DNA of 64,000 nucleotides from the NCBI RefSeq assembly GCF_932274485.2, contig NC_065883.2, forward strand, positions 65,329,210 through 65,393,209, given 5' to 3'. Positions 54,203 through 64,000 of this stretch are shown here, in pieces. The notes below the pieces were generated by a model, which saw only the letters and a list, made by a program, of their open reading frames with translations, did no database searches and was not told the origin of the DNA. The first letter of the stretch is position 1, and each line of letters begins with the position of its first letter. The stretch comes from Patella vulgata. Lineage: Eukaryota; Mollusca; Gastropoda; Patellidae. A program made the translations under genes and the position numbers.

Positions 54203-54492
54203 TTGACTGAGAAAGTTCATCCAGATTTTTCCGACGTGGTTCTCCCCTTGTCAGTGATGTAGGACGAAGGACCTGACAAGGACAGCTGTCTAGTCGCTCG
54301 GATGGGATGAAAAACCGAGGTCCTGTGTACAATTTGGCGTACATGTAAAAGATCCCTTGAAATTTGGAATTCGATATAAGAGTAGGCCGTAGTGTGGCTG
54401 TCCAGGCAAAATTTCCCTCATATGCCTGTCTTCATTAGCCAGTTTGGAGCAGAACAGTAGGACGTTAAACCCCCAATTCATTTCATTTACAT
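54203..54492 (+). mobile_element. SINE-B, 5'-truncated, 15-bp TSD
   Basis: GTACTTGTAACAAAA lies at 54188-54202 and 54493-54507. The copy begins at TTGACTGAGAAAGTTCATCC, just after the head. About 25 bp around CACACTGTATGGCG are deleted. This is the longest target duplication found here. Confidence 0.97.
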
Positions 54493-54659
54493 GTACTTGT
54501 AACAAAACCAGTGTTTAAACATTAAAAAAATAACATGCCACACAGTAAAGATTGATCAACTCAAACATTTTAAAAACATCAAGTCACAACTTACATGTAC
54601 ATAGATTAACGTGTGGTCCCTACAGTATATGTTCGTGACCATGTGTTAGGGCTTCTTCA

Positions 54660-54965
54660 ATAGAAGGCCTGATCTCGCTTTAACTCCATACATCTTATCA
54701 AGCCCTTCCGCTAAACTGTCTTCCTGTTCTGATCGAGTTGCAAAGTTTAAGGTTTGTTCTATGTCAAGGTTTCCATTGAGCTCTCAATGTTTGATTTGAA
54801 TGTGTTCATGTCACGGCCTCTGATTGGACAATGCTATTTTTTACATGTCTGTGGTAAAGGGAGATAACATACCTATAAATTCGAGAATTTCTGACTAATC
54901 TAGCAACAGCTAGATGTTATAAAACTTGCTATTGTTGCTTTAGGAACATTGGCGTTAGGGCGACC
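54660..54965 (-). repeat. Dispersed repeat R4, copy 3
   Basis: Inverted relative to copies 1 and 2 (ACATCTTATCAAGCCCTTCC; GTTGCTTTAGGAACATTGG). It lies 1 kb from copy 2, so the pair could form a large hairpin. Confidence 0.7.
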
Positions 54966-55221
54966 CATGACAAAAAGTATTAAAATTCTATAGATCTCTT
55001 TATGAAAACTTTTTGAATACAAATTTATTGCAACAGTACGTATGTATTGTAAATTATAATTTTTTGAAGCAGAATATAACATCTCTATCAGATATAGAAA
55101 TTAAAGCAATTCAGACTAATTTATGTCTAAAATTTATTCTTGTCACATGTAAAACATTTATTCAGTGCAATTACATTTTATTTTCTTGCATTTTTGGTGA
55201 TTTATAATGCAATTTTTAAAC

Positions 55222-55572
55222 GTGCATTATGGAAGATCTATTGGAGGTCTTTCTTTATGCCTGAAATGTTATAAATTATTAATTAGTTAGACATTGGTTG
55301 GCTCTGATAATAGTAGATTTGAATACATTTAATTGTAGTTGATGAAATAACCAGGAGAATGGATAATCAAGACTTTGTTTACTATCGTAACAATGGTAGA
55401 AATGACAATCGAGGCTAGACAATAATTGTAACACCAATACATGTAGCTTGACTCAGAGTTAAGTAATATGACTGGAATTTTCAGTGTATTCTCTTTACAT
55501 TATCTATTTTTTTAACTACATGTATTATAGCGAAAACTGTCAGCTCTTTATCCAATTTTACCTAATGTCCCT
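55222..55572 (+). mobile_element. TTAA-flanked MITE family X, copy 3
   Basis: GCATTATGGAAGATCTATTG, TCGTAACAATGGTAGAAATG and CTGTCAGCTCTTTATCCAAT, to ACCTAATGTCCC before TTAA (55573-55576). The left terminus is eroded. Confidence 0.78.
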
Positions 55573-56644
55573 TTAACCCAAATTACATATACATGTAGCT
55601 GAGAAACCTTTCTACACCAAAAAAAATATGACCTACATGTACATGATGTGGTTATTAGTTTTACAAACTGTTAACTATGGGTCGATACTTTTTAGAGTTT
55701 CATATAAAAAGCTATTATAGCTCTTAACTGCTTTTGAAATATGAATATTGTGTTATGAGGGTGGCATCTGGTGCTCATTAATAGACAGTTTGTTCACTTA
55801 TAGACATAATAATAACAATATTCCATTTGTTCTTTTTGTTCATCAACATGATTCTTCCCTTTATTGTTCTCTTGTACTGATGTTCAATCAATATATATGC
55901 ATATATATACATGTATATATGAATAATTAACCTGTTAAAGTTGCAATTTCATATTTTTACGTTATATTTTTAAAATTTATTAAAATGAAGCCTTAAAATA
56001 GATGGTATCTATAAACAGTCCTACCTTGTTAAAGAATAATCCTATTAATCCTATAATTCACTATTGCCAGTTGAGAAATTGGCAAAAATATCATTTTCCT
56101 CTTCAAATTCAAACGTTTGAGGATAGCTATTCCATGGTGGAGAATATAAAACAAGCGAAGTAACTGGGAGGTAATTGTGTTATTATTTCCGGTGTAAATG
56201 AGTTTTAAGTGTGAGAATGACACCTATGATCGTGTAATAGTGAGTTGACAACCTATTGAGCAAAAGACATAGAAATAATTATGTTTTGACTTTCTTAGAA
56301 AATATGAAATTGTAACTTTAAGTGCGTAGGTCGCTATATAACGTCCTGGACAACTGCCACTCACTGTGTGTAGGTCGTAATATAACACCTTGGAGGTATT
56401 TTCCCCAACCTATTCTTAGAACATAGTACATAGTTCTTCGTCAAATTAATTACACAATAGGGGTTAGTTAACGTTTTAAAAACGTCACACTTAACGGGTT
56501 AAACTTGTGTACAATGTATGTAGGGTAAATTTAAGTGAATAAATGATATGAGACCCCATACATGTAAATTTCACCAAGGGTCATGGTGCCTATTCATTGT
56601 AGATTCACTGTAGCCTTTGGTACAGTATACTCACTTTTTCCTAT
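55573..56644. other. No recognised gene
   Basis: AT-rich with scattered TACATGTA. No frame of note. Confidence 0.5.
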
Positions 56645-56900
56645 GAGTTTAGAATTTCCTTTATGATAATAAATTATAGTCAGTTTGTCATAATTTTTTA
56701 GAATTCTTTTGTAGTCAATTTGTTATATTTATTTAGAAGTCTCTTTAGGCCTATATACATGAAGTCAATTTGTCCATATAGCCTACTTTATATAGTCAAA
56801 TTTTCATAATTGTTTAGAATTTCCTTCATTGTCAGTTTGTCATATTCATTTAGAATTTCTTGTCAACTTATTTTCTCAGATTTATGTCGAATTTTCTTTA
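56645..56900. repeat. Diverged tandem repeat, about 50-60-bp unit, 4-5 copies
   Basis: AGTCAGTTTGTCATAATTTT, AGTCAATTTGTTATATTTAT and GTCAGTTTGTCATATTCATT, each followed by TTAGAATT(C/T)-like sequence and CTTTAT. Confidence 0.78.
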
Positions 56901-57387
56901 TAATCCAAACACAATTATTTTTATTTAATCACACAATTTAGGGGTGGGGGTTAACGTGCCTGTATTTTTCTGTGTTGTGTACTGCCTTGGTGAAAAAGGT
57001 TGAATTATGAAAATTGATACATTGTAAATTTATTTTAAACAATATAACAATCTTTTTTATAAACAAAATTTAGGGACTGTAATAAGCAATTTAATGTTTT
57101 CCTACATCTGTATTTGAAAAAATATGCAAGTCTGAAATGAAGACGCTTGATTAAAAATCTTGAAAGGACTTAAATTCTTCTCCGTTTTAATTATGTTTCT
57201 CTATGATAGCTGGAGCTTTGCTTTATATTTTATTTCTAATATAATTTATTCTTCGTCATGGTGGGCCAGTCATCTGTATGAAATAAAATTATGCAGATTT
57301 TTATCTTTGTTCAGGTTCATATTATGATTGTACTATGTATCTTGTGGGGTCTATTTTACATGTACATGTATTAAAGGCCCAATTGTT
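56901..57387. other. No recognised gene
   Basis: AT-rich spacer. Confidence 0.5.
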
Positions 57388-57395
57388 TTGGTAAA

Positions 57396-57679
57396 GGGAG
57401 GTTGGATGGCCGAATGTTTAGCATTTGCGCGCTGTATCATAAAGTCTGTCATTGATGAGTCAACTGGCGTGGTTTCGAATCCCCGGTTGTATATGTACGT
57501 GACAAGGAGTAGGGTCGCCTGTCCAACTTCGTGGGTTTTCTCTGGGTCCTCCGGTTTCCTCCCACTGCTAAAGACCCCTACGCGCAAGCGAATTATGGAA
57601 AGAAAATTGAACCATGTGTTAGTCCCGAAATGACCTAGTTTGTGTCGAGTGGACGTTAAACCCCATTTCTCTCTCTCTC
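57396..57679 (+). mobile_element. SINE-A, full length, 8-bp TSD
   Basis: TTGGTAAA lies at 57388-57395 and 57680-57687. The copy is complete with TGGATGGCCGAATG, GGTTTCGAATCCCC, the core GTGGGTTTTCTCTGGGTCCT and GGACGTTAAACCCCATTTC, then (CT)n. TATGTA is inserted at 57492-57497 and ATGA-like bases at about 57454. Confidence 0.95.
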
Positions 57680-57799
57680 TTGGTAAATTTAATTTTTTTA
57701 AAATTATCAAAGGCCCTTTTATTGTATAACCATTCTAATAGTCATATTTATAACAATTTCGGGAAGTAAAAAATTTATTGGCAGTTTTAGAAACTTTTG

Positions 57800-58015
57800 C
57801 TGTGGTTTCGATTACCTGATTGTTCGTGGCAAAAAATAGTGTTGCTGTCTAATCTCGTGGGTTTTCTCTGGGTCCTTCGGTTTCCTCCCACTGTTAATTA
57901 AGACCCCTATGCGCAAGCGAGTTATTGTAATAAGATTGAACCATATGTTAGTCCTGAAATGACCTAGTTTGTGTCGAGTTGGTGTTAAACTCTCTCTCTC
58001 TCTCTCTCTCTCTCT
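57800..58015 (+). mobile_element. SINE-A, head-truncated
   Basis: TGTGGTTTCGATTACCTGAT, CTCGTGGGTTTTCTCTGGGT and GACCTAGTTTGTGTCGAGTT, then (CT)n to 58015. Confidence 0.9.
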
Positions 58016-58418
58016 TACATAAGGCATCTTTAAGTTTTACTTTAGTTTGTTTTTTGTGTAGATATCAAAAAAACATATTACAAACCAATTACAACCTATA
58101 ACTATTCAGAAAACAAATATCACCACAACAGCTGCCACTCAATATTTTTATTTCTTTGACTATGTCCCTTTAAGAGCACTTAATTTTAAGTATTTTTAGT
58201 TCATCAGATATAAATATGTCAAAGTATATATATTTATGTAAACACGCAGTATGGTAGATTGATCTATATATATACCATATTTAATGTGGGAAAGTAGGCT
58301 CTGTACATGATATAATAAAAGCCAACAAGCTAAATTTGTATTGATAGGGTAATTTAGATTTTATGAGTTGATCGTACATGTACTTTTATCTCTGCTATTT
58401 TCCTTCAAAATGATATTA
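58016..58418. other. No recognised gene
   Basis: AT-rich. TGTCCCTTTAA at about 58164 resembles the TTAA-side end of R1/Y-type repeats without a visible partner. Confidence 0.45.
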
Positions 58419-58422
58419 TTAA

Positions 58423-58823
58423 AGATACATTATGTAAGATTTAGATAAAGAGCTAGCCATTCTTGCTATTATAGTTCGTAATAAGATAATGTAAAATTAA
58501 TAATTTGAAAATTTCATTCAAATTACTATGTTGCGAGCGAAGATATTAGCCGTTGAAGGTTTGACAAGACGTGCAATAATTTCAACCACCATACTGGTTG
58601 TTCGAAGCTACATGTAATTCTCGCTCCTACATTTTTAGCTTAAATCAAAATTTGGCTGAACTGTTCTAATCTACATGTATTTAATATCGGAGAAAACCGA
58701 TGCCATCAAGAGTTGATAATGGCTTGGATAACTTAATTAATGTCTAATTAATAATTTAGAAAACATTTCAGGCCTAAAGAAAGACTTGCAATAGGAAGAT
58801 TTAGCTCTTGCATAATGTATGTT
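58423..58823 (-). mobile_element. TTAA-flanked MITE family X, copy 4, complete
   Basis: TTAA lies at 58419-58422 and 58824-58827. The 401-bp element has ends AGATACATTATGTAAGATTT and, reversed, ACATACATTATGCAAGAGC. It is inverted relative to copy 1 and lacks copy 1's end duplication, so it best shows the family structure. Confidence 0.88.
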
Positions 58824-58904
58824 TAATTAACTGTTACTGTAACTTTATCGGTTAATTAGCTCTACTACTATAAGTAGAACATGAGGATAAGAAGAGAGGG
58901 AGAA

Positions 58905-59150
58905 TTTAACGTTCATTCGGGACTAACATGGTTATATTTGATTTCAATCATTGGCTTGAGCGTAGAGATCTTTAGCAGTGGGAGGAAACCGCAGGACCCA
59001 GAGAAAACCCAAGAGGTTGCACAGGGGATCCCAGGAATTAAAACCATGCCACTTCCATGTAAACCATTCAGCCACCCAACCGCCACAACATAAGTGACAT
59101 AGCACAGACCAATCTAAAGCACACATGTCAAACCATTCAACCACCCAACG
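58905..59150 (-). mobile_element. SINE-A, diverged, extra head scrap
   Basis: Antisense GGGACTAACATGGTTATATT, GGAGGAAACCGCAGGACCCA and CCATTCAGCCACCCAACCGC. A second head-like piece (AACCATTCAACCACCCAACG) follows at 59131-59150. Confidence 0.82.
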
Positions 59151-59585
59151 CCCGAACATAAATGGTAGTTGAGATTGCATTATAAGATATGAAAATTTAG
59201 AACGCAATTTATTGGAGACTACAAGGGTGTTCATTGTAGCCATGTACGCATTACATATTTACGAATATAAATGATTAAGTAATTGTTCGCTTCACTTTTT
59301 GTCGACATCGTCCAAGAATTTAAAGTGATGTTCTCCAAATATTTGACTGGACATGATCCTAATCCATATTATATATGCATTGATCAAATTAATGGCAACA
59401 TTTACGTGGTTACGACAGAGATCTACATGTACATGTATGCTATTCACATTTGGTGCAGTGTTCGCAAATTACTTTATAATGGTACATTTTATAGTGTAAC
59501 AGATATTATTTATAAAGATTCCATTTTGAGGCATTGTCGTGAAGAGGTACATGTAACCTGCTTTTACTTTTTCTCTTTTTTTGTA
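59151..59585. other. No recognised gene; one unassigned 102-codon frame
   Basis: The plus frame at 59283-59591 (MFASLFVDIVQEFKVMFSKY ...) has no motif I recognise and spans a TACATGTACATG run. Confidence 0.4.
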
Positions 59586-59836
59586 GAGTAATTTCACATT
59601 TTGTTTTTGATTTGATTGTACAGTAGAGTAATTTCACATTTTGTTATTGATTTGATTGTACGGTATTCAAATCTGAGACTGAGTTTATGATTTGGTTCAA
59701 AAGTTTGTGTCATTGGTCAAATATACAAATACAAAATGTATTTTGAGTTTATAGTAAATATATAAATACAAAATGTATTTTGAGTTTATAGTAAATATAC
59801 AAATACAAAATGTATTTTGAGTTTATAGTAAATATG
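59586..59836. repeat. Two adjacent small tandem arrays (40-bp x2, 37-bp x3)
   Basis: AGAGTAATTTCACATTTTGT plus TTTTGATTTGATTGTACAGT repeats twice (59586-59665, two differences). TACAAATACAAAATGTATTT plus TGAGTTTATAGTAAATA repeats three times (59722-59836). Confidence 0.94.
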
Positions 59837-60289
59837 TAGGCATATGGGCTATTTTCACAAAAACGTACAAATAACGGTAAAGACAAATTTTGAAAAGTAA
59901 TTCTGAATTTTTATGGAAATTTTCACTGTATTCTTAAGGTTTATAACTCAAGAGGATGTATGCAATAGTCATGCAGGACTGTTAGAAATAACAAAAATGT
60001 AACAAAATCGAATTTGTAAGAATGTCTTTTCAGTTATTACCATGTAAAAGACCATGTAAACAGTAAAGACATAAATGTTTGAATACCATTAGAAAGAATT
60101 TAGAAAGTGATAACGGATTATAATTTGAACAAAATACCTTTTGTTTTGTCTATCTCAATGCAAGAAGTCTTTTCCGTTATCATTATTTATACCGGTAACG
60201 GAAAAGACATACTTTGACTGTCTGAACTCATTCACATTGCATAAACATGCATGATATTAACACAGTGCTTTGACTACCTTATGGTGGCT
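59837..60289. other. No recognised gene
   Basis: CTTTTCCGTTATC / ACGGAAAAGACAT near 60168 and 60196 form a small inverted pair. No gene. Confidence 0.5.
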
Positions 60290-60300
60290 TTTAAAGGAGC

Positions 60301-60370
60301 CACAGTGGCTCAGTGAGTCATTAACCCAGTCGGAGCAGAATAGTTGGACGTTGAACCCCATTTCATTTCA
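60301..60370 (+). mobile_element. Miniature SINE-B: head joined to tail, TSD
   Basis: TTTAAAGGAGC lies at 60290-60300 and 60371-60381. Between them is only CACAGTGGCTCAGTGAGT (head start) followed by CATTAACCCAGTCGGAGCAG and GTTGGACGTTGAACCCCATT plus tail. About 270 bp of the element, including box B and the core, are missing within an intact duplication. Confidence 0.93.
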
Positions 60371-60381
60371 TTTAAAGGAGC

Positions 60382-60788
60382 TACATTTAAGAGAAGGCTT
60401 GAATTGGGTCGATCTTATTTGTAATTTTGAATAAATGTTTGTTTCGAATGACCAAGCTGCAGTTGTTTTATTTGCCGATTTTGTTTTCGTTTTGCTCAGT
60501 CTGTGTCCACAGTTGAACACACAATGAAATATATCTCTAGACTGGCTTGATGCCGTTTGATTTATAGAAATGAAATATTCAGCCAATAGAATGATGTTTA
60601 AAGTCATTTTGAGACTAACAATGGTAACTTTCAGTTCTATGGTTACATGCGCAGTTCTGCCCATAAACGCAATGATTGGAACCAGGGACTTTTTTCGTCT
60701 TACATACCGCTCGACTACTGTAGCCCCAATTTTTAACGAAGAAACCAACAATTTTATTTTTGAACCACAACAAGTGAAATTTTAATGG
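60382..60788. other. No recognised gene; one unassigned 127-codon minus frame
   Basis: The minus frame at 60368-60751 (starts MLVSSLKIGATVVERYVRRK) is the longest non-transposon frame of the window. It overlaps a plus-strand frame, starts and ends without exon signals I can support, and shows no motif. Confidence 0.35.
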
Positions 60789-61075
60789 TGCATGGTCTTA
60801 GCAAGTAAATGAAATGAAATAGGGGTTTAACGTCCTATTCTGCTTTGACTTGGTTAATGAAGATGAGCATACACCATGCAGAGTGCTATGAGGGAAATTT
60901 TGCAGTGTTATGGCCTGCTCTTACTACAGGTACATGTATATCGAATTCCAATTGCCAAAGGTTATTTTACTTGCACACCAATGTGTTCACAGGACATTGG
61001 TTTTTCATCTCATACGAACGACTGTACATTTTCCATTGCCACTCCTTCTGTTTGACAAAAGATAAAAATAAGCGA
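60789..61075 (-). mobile_element. SINE-B, head-truncated, with insertion
   Basis: Antisense GGGGTTTAACGTCCTATTCT, CACACCAATGTGTTCACAGG and CTCATACGAACGACTGTACA. A 15-bp insert (CTACAGGTACATGTA, 60924-60938) splits the conserved CTCTTA|TATCGAATTCC. Confidence 0.88.
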
Positions 61076-62382
61076 CAACCTTATTGACACCTCGGACGAC
61101 TTAGCTGCTGTGGGTGTATGTTTCGTTGCCTGGCAACCTACATGTAACATATAATAGAAAAATTACATGTTCAATGCAAGCAGATCATGTTAATATCTTT
61201 CTATTTACGGAACGGTGACTTAATATCTACGTCTTACATATAATAGAAATATTATCCGAAAGGAAACAGACGTGTCTGTGAAATCGGGTTTCCGAGTGCA
61301 GCTTTACCTATTGAATAAAGTGAACTACTCTCAGTTTGGTCTTTTGTATACGCTGAAAAGAAAGAATTGCTCACGTCAACAATGACTCAAAAGACATATT
61401 GTTTGTTGCATGAAATGTCTTTGTTGCGAGTGTAGGTCGCAACTTGAATGGGGAAAAGTCACCAGAACATATTGATTTCAGCTCTATATAAATCATAAAG
61501 CCGATAGAACCTATTCAATGATTGTTGAATTCAGTTCAACGAGGCTTAGCTTTATTGAAAAGTCTGCAATGAGTTTTTGTGAAAGGGTTAATAGATAGAA
61601 GATAGTATATAAAAAAATAACTAGGACGTCCTTTGAAATGCTTTCATCAATAGACAAAAAATTTGAACTATATTTAAAATTCATGAAGCTTGCGTCGTCT
61701 CGTAGATGTTTATGTCAATTATTTTCTGTCACACTTAAATGATATCCAAGGCTTTTCCAGCCAAAGTAGGTAGTGAAGTATGTCGAGTTAATTTTAGGCA
61801 TTACTGAAGTACATGTACACTAAGACATTTTCTTTAGTTTTTTGAGTGGGGGAACTGCTTTAGTACACTTGGTAATCCTCGTCTTGTAATTGGGATGAAG
61901 CTCTACAATTCACGCACAGCATTAAACTTGGCATGCTTGTTCTTTGGACAATTGCGCATCCATGGAAATGCAAAAAAAAAAAACACCGATGATTTTTCTT
62001 GGAAATTCTATTAGTACATGCTAAAAAGATATATCGATAGTTGCCCCTGTAGATCGAAGTAGAGCACTAGTTACAACCATTCAGACGTAAAAAGTAAATA
62101 TTTACTCCAGTGCACTACTTCGCCGCTCTAAAAATCATTTTATACATTCAAAAATGGTAGTCAATGCCCCAGTGTAAAACTGCTTTGATTCTTTTCAGTG
62201 GTTGACGTGAATTGTGTGTATGACCTCAGAAATTATTCAAGAACTGATCTAGGTCAGGGAAACCTTCTTGTTTGCTATAAATAGTTTTCTATCTTTCGAT
62301 TTGTACCTGGCGACTTGACCAAGACTCGGGCTTTGTGAAGACTTGGGACTCGACTCTTGACTCGAGGTCCTGCGACTTGTTC
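61076..62382. other. No recognised gene
   Basis: Unique-looking AT-rich sequence; only short frames. ACTTGGGACTCGACTCTTGA-like tandem words occur at 62335-62365. Confidence 0.5.
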
Positions 62383-62392
62383 CCACCTCTGC

Positions 62393-62727
62393 TGGTGGGT
62401 AAGACGCTGGCTCGATATTCTGGAAGTTGCGGAAGCACTCCCTGTGTTGGCTGTGACAGTTCATCGGGATTTTCCGATGTGGTTTCCCCTTGTCAGTGGT
62501 GCAGGATGGAGGGCCTGACAAGGACAGTTGTCTAGTCGTTTGGATGGGATGAAAAACCGAGGCCCTGTGTACACTTTGGCGTGCACATAAAAGATCCCCT
62601 GGTAGTTGGAATTCAATATAAGAGTAGGCAAAGGTTCCCTCATAGCTCTCTGTATGGCGTATGCCCGTCTTCATTAGCCCAGTCAGAGCAGTTTGGTAGG
62701 ACGTTAAACCCCATTTCATTTCATTTA
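62393..62727 (+). mobile_element. SINE-B, near full length, 10-bp TSD
   Basis: CCACCTCTGC (62383-62392) and CCACCTTTGC (62728-62737) flank it. Head (GGTGGGTAAGACGCTGGCTC), core and tail are present. A deletion removes CCGTAGxxCCGCTGTCCGGG. Confidence 0.93.
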
Positions 62728-62827
62728 CCACCTTTGCTTTTATCAAATTCTTAATTTAGATATTGTAGAATAAATTCTACTTGGTTGTACTTTTAGGAAT
62801 TAAACACCTGTGTTTTTTTTTCATCTA

Positions 62828-63119
62828 GGAGCGTTGGATGGCCGAATGGTTAGCACGTGCGTGCTGTATCATAAGGTCTGTCATTGAATCAACTGGCGTG
62901 GTTCGATTCTCCGGTTGTACGTGACAAGGAGTAGGGTCGCCTGTCCAACCTCGAAGGTTTTCTCCGGGTCCTCCGGTTTCCTCCAACTGCTAAAGACCCC
63001 TACGCGCAAGCGATTTATTGAAATAAAATTGAACCATGTGTTAGTCCCAAAATGACCTAGTTTGTGATGAGTGGAGGTTAAACTAACACTCTCTCTCCCT
63101 CTCTCTCGCTCTCTCGCTC
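62828..63119 (+). mobile_element. SINE-A, full length, 10-bp TSD
   Basis: TTTTCATCTA lies at 62818-62827 and 63120-63129. Head (TTGGATGGCCGAATGGTTAG), core and 3' part are intact. The tail (CT)n is interrupted by CGCT units. Confidence 0.96.
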
Positions 63120-63356
63120 TTTTCATCTATATTTTGTTTGGTCAGTGTAATTGACTGTTTTCATTTCTGTCTATATGATCAAGATAGTGCACTTGATCTC
63201 ATTATCAAGGCAATATTGTACATGTATGTAAAAGTTCAAATCATGTTACAGCCATCTGCTATTTGACTGAATGAACCTACAGTTGTTTTATTTCCAATTA
63301 CCATCACAGATGTCACCTCAATATTGTTCAGTCACAAAAATATATATACATGTACA

Positions 63357-63605
63357 TGTAGGTATTTAAAAGTCCATAAATTTAAGGTTATTTGGTTCTG
63401 TATATAATAATATTGTACTATATGTAGATGTACGTTAGATTGGAAATTACCAAGTTTGTGTCGAGTTATATTTAAAAGTCCATAAATTTAACAGTTTATT
63501 TGGTTCTGTATATTAAACTGTACGAGGGGAAATTACCAAGCTGGTGTCGGCTATATTTAAAAGCCATAAATGTAGGAGTTTATTAGTTCTGTATATAGAA
63601 GAGTA
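63357..63605. repeat. Tandem repeat, about 70-110-bp unit, about 2.7 copies
   Basis: TATTTAAAAGTCCATAAATT, TTTGGTTCTGTATAT and GAAATTACCAAG(T/C)TxGTGTCG recur from 63357, 63470 and 63550. The GAAATTACCAAGTTTGTGTC part resembles the SINE-A 3' segment (GAAATGACCTAGTTTGTGTC), so the unit may include a SINE-A scrap. Confidence 0.85.
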
Positions 63606-64000
63606 GGCTTATATTGTAGAATACATGTACATGTACTTGACAGAATATATTACATTTCACCAGGATGAAATGTTTTTTTTTTCAAACATTGATCTTAGTG
63701 ACTTATTACAAAAATTCTGTATGCAGGTACATGTACATGTACCGGTACACATGTACCGGTACTGTGCAATATACATTTTATATCTAGTCTCTATTCTGTT
63801 TAAAATTCAAATTATATTTCTAGAAAGTGTTAGGAAAACAGATTTGTAGACCGTTTGACTTCGCAGGTTATGCTGACAAAATCACTATGGAAATAATGAC
63901 CTATAGTTTTCAATTCACTTTTCTTTTGTTTATGTGTTTTACCAGACTCGGTTTAACTATACATCTTTAAGGTTGGGTTGTCAATGTGTGCACTTTAGAT
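63606..64000. other. ACATGTA-rich sequence, no recognised gene
   Basis: 63621-63636 and 63725-63762 hold runs of TACATGTAC and GTACCGGTAC palindromes (ACCGGTACACATGTACCGGT). The rest is AT-rich. Confidence 0.6.

Noticed and set aside
60368-60751. 127-codon minus-strand frame as a host gene
   Set aside because: No motif, overlapping frame on the other strand, and its 3' end runs into a SINE-B target duplication.

Overview
This window looks like repeat-rich, gene-poor DNA from a metazoan nucleus, most likely a mollusc (gastropod or bivalve). The reasons are two abundant tRNA-headed SINE families with long conserved cores, Tc1/mariner elements, many ACATGTA-type simple repeats, and no bacterial-style gene packing. 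The mollusc call is inference. I found no host exon I could defend. The only intact coding sequence is a transposase.

Two SINE families dominate and are named here for convenience. SINE-A has a tRNA-like head (box A TGGCCGAATGG, box B GGTTTCGATTCC), a core containing GGGTTTTCTCCGGGTCCTCC that resembles the V-SINE central domain as I recall it, and a (CT)n tail. SINE-B has a different tRNA-like head (TGGCTAAGTGG ... GTTCGATCCC), a core containing GTGCACGTAAAAGATCCC, and a (CATTT)n tail. Both end in nearly the same sequence (GGACGTTAAACCCCATTTC) before the tail. Many copies carry visible target-site duplications (TSDs), which give exact ends.

Layout. 1-38 kb: heavily fragmented and nested SINEs; a Tc1-like element (3726-5239) with a broken transposase; a decayed mariner (6209-6800); a 5'-truncated LINE with RNase H domain (9549-11165); minisatellites (13.9, 16.4, 18.2 and 28.6 kb); a 729-bp terminal-inverted-repeat element nested in a SINE (25241-25969); a TTAA-flanked MITE cluster (27.3-28.3 kb); and a second Tc1-like copy with an intact 339-aa transposase (29453-30983). 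38-64 kb: younger-looking SINEs with clean TSDs, a hAT-like element (43286-43648), further TTAA-flanked and unclassified dispersed repeats, and a sharp rise in TACATGTA motifs. Some of those motifs are short insertions inside otherwise alignable repeat copies.

How the parts relate: the LINE at 9.5-11.2 kb ends in a sequence resembling the SINE-B 3' end, so its family is a candidate source of the machinery that moves SINE-B and perhaps SINE-A. The Tc1-like family supplies its own transposase. The MITEs (TTAA type, foldback type, 3-bp-TSD type) have no visible autonomous partner here.
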